Positions 41,903-42,016 of a stretch of 42,016 bases of DNA are shown here, in pieces. The notes beneath the pieces were generated by a model. It was given only the letters and a program-made list of their open reading frames with translations. It made no database searches and was not told the origin of the DNA. The translations under genes and the position numbers were made by a program. The number at the start of each line of letters is the position of its first letter. Positions within the stretch are counted from its first letter, which is position 1. Source of the DNA: Oscillospiraceae bacterium (GTDB taxonomy: Bacteria; Bacillota; Clostridia; Christensenellales; Aristaeellaceae); assembly GCA_031269355.1 (NCBI GenBank), contig JAISZG010000002.1, positions 1 to 42,016 of the forward strand. Direction: 5' to 3'.

Positions 41903-42016
41903 GGGCGTGTTCGAAAAATCTCTCGGTCTGAATGCACTGTCTTTTTATCCATCGCGGCGTCGCGCGCTCCAACCCGCCTTCATCCGCCACAGGCGGCGGC
42001 GGGTTTACGCGCAGTC
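41903..42016. mobile_element. Second MITE copy, cut by the window end
   Basis: The first 61 bases (41903-41963) are identical to the left end of the element at 33592, then the sequence diverges (CGCGCTCC...). A new inverted repeat AACCCGCC/GGCGGGTT appears at about 41970-42002. It is either a different subtype of the same element or a copy interrupted by another palindrome. The right end is outside the window. Confidence 0.75.

Noticed and set aside
41662-41952. Minus-strand frame beginning MDKKTVHSDREIFR
   Set aside because: The opening is MITE sequence and the rest has no protein-like signature; it is a chance extension of the element.

Overview
The window looks like a chromosomal segment of a spore-forming member of the Firmicutes, class Clostridia (Oscillospirales or Christensenellales-like). 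The evidence is the syntenic block yqfC-yqfD-phoH-pgpH-ybeY-cdd, a T-box leader, two ECF vitamin/amino-acid transporter modules, strong GGAGG ribosome-binding sites, frequent ATGA/GTGA gene overlaps, and a foldback MITE. I believe this MITE type is common in gut Clostridia, but that is from memory. The DNA is GC-rich with many GCGC-rich codons. No tRNA, rRNA, CRISPR array, transposase or phage gene was seen.

Layout. (1) 1-11563, plus strand: a giant secreted protein built of prealbumin-like (SpaA/Cna-B/SdrD-B) repeats, a DUF368 membrane protein, and two related exported proteins with similar C-terminal domains. (2) About 11700-11830, plus strand: a free-standing small-RNA candidate with its own promoter and terminator. 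(3) 21176 down to 11951, minus strand: a promoter and a T-box leader whose specifier reads UGG (Trp). They precede ecfS-ecfA-ecfA-ecfT-iorA-iorB-paaK, and then a TrpYZ-like ABC permease and ATPase. (4) 27201-21309, minus strand: the sporulation/housekeeping block yqfC-yqfD-phoH-pgpH-ybeY-cdd, preceded by a sigma-E-like promoter. (5) 32826-27221, minus strand: a complete peptide-type ABC importer operon with promoter and terminator. (6) 33751-32928: a HAD phosphatase whose 5' end abuts a 160-bp MITE, then a gene-poor stretch. (7) 34184-37368, plus strand: ecfA2-ecfT-truA without ecfA1, and a PlsC-like acyltransferase. (8) 41728-37445, minus strand: three signal-less structural proteins (Cna-B protein, GLUG beta-helix plus Cna-B protein, Cys-rich protein with acidic tail), the first behind a sigma-E-like promoter. 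The window ends inside a second MITE copy.

The most interesting reading is region 3. A tryptophan-sensing T-box appears to control, in one transcript, a putative tryptophan ECF transporter and the enzymes that interconvert aryl-acetates, aryl-acetyl-CoA and arylpyruvates. Control by uncharged tRNA-Trp argues for scavenging and rebuilding tryptophan from indole-acetate (PaaK, then IorAB run reductively) rather than for tryptophan degradation. Region 8 is a second candidate novelty: it may encode a mother-cell-made spore-surface structure. A third theme is short GC-rich palindromes sitting in frame inside coding sequences (paaK, iorA, possibly ecfS) and between genes.
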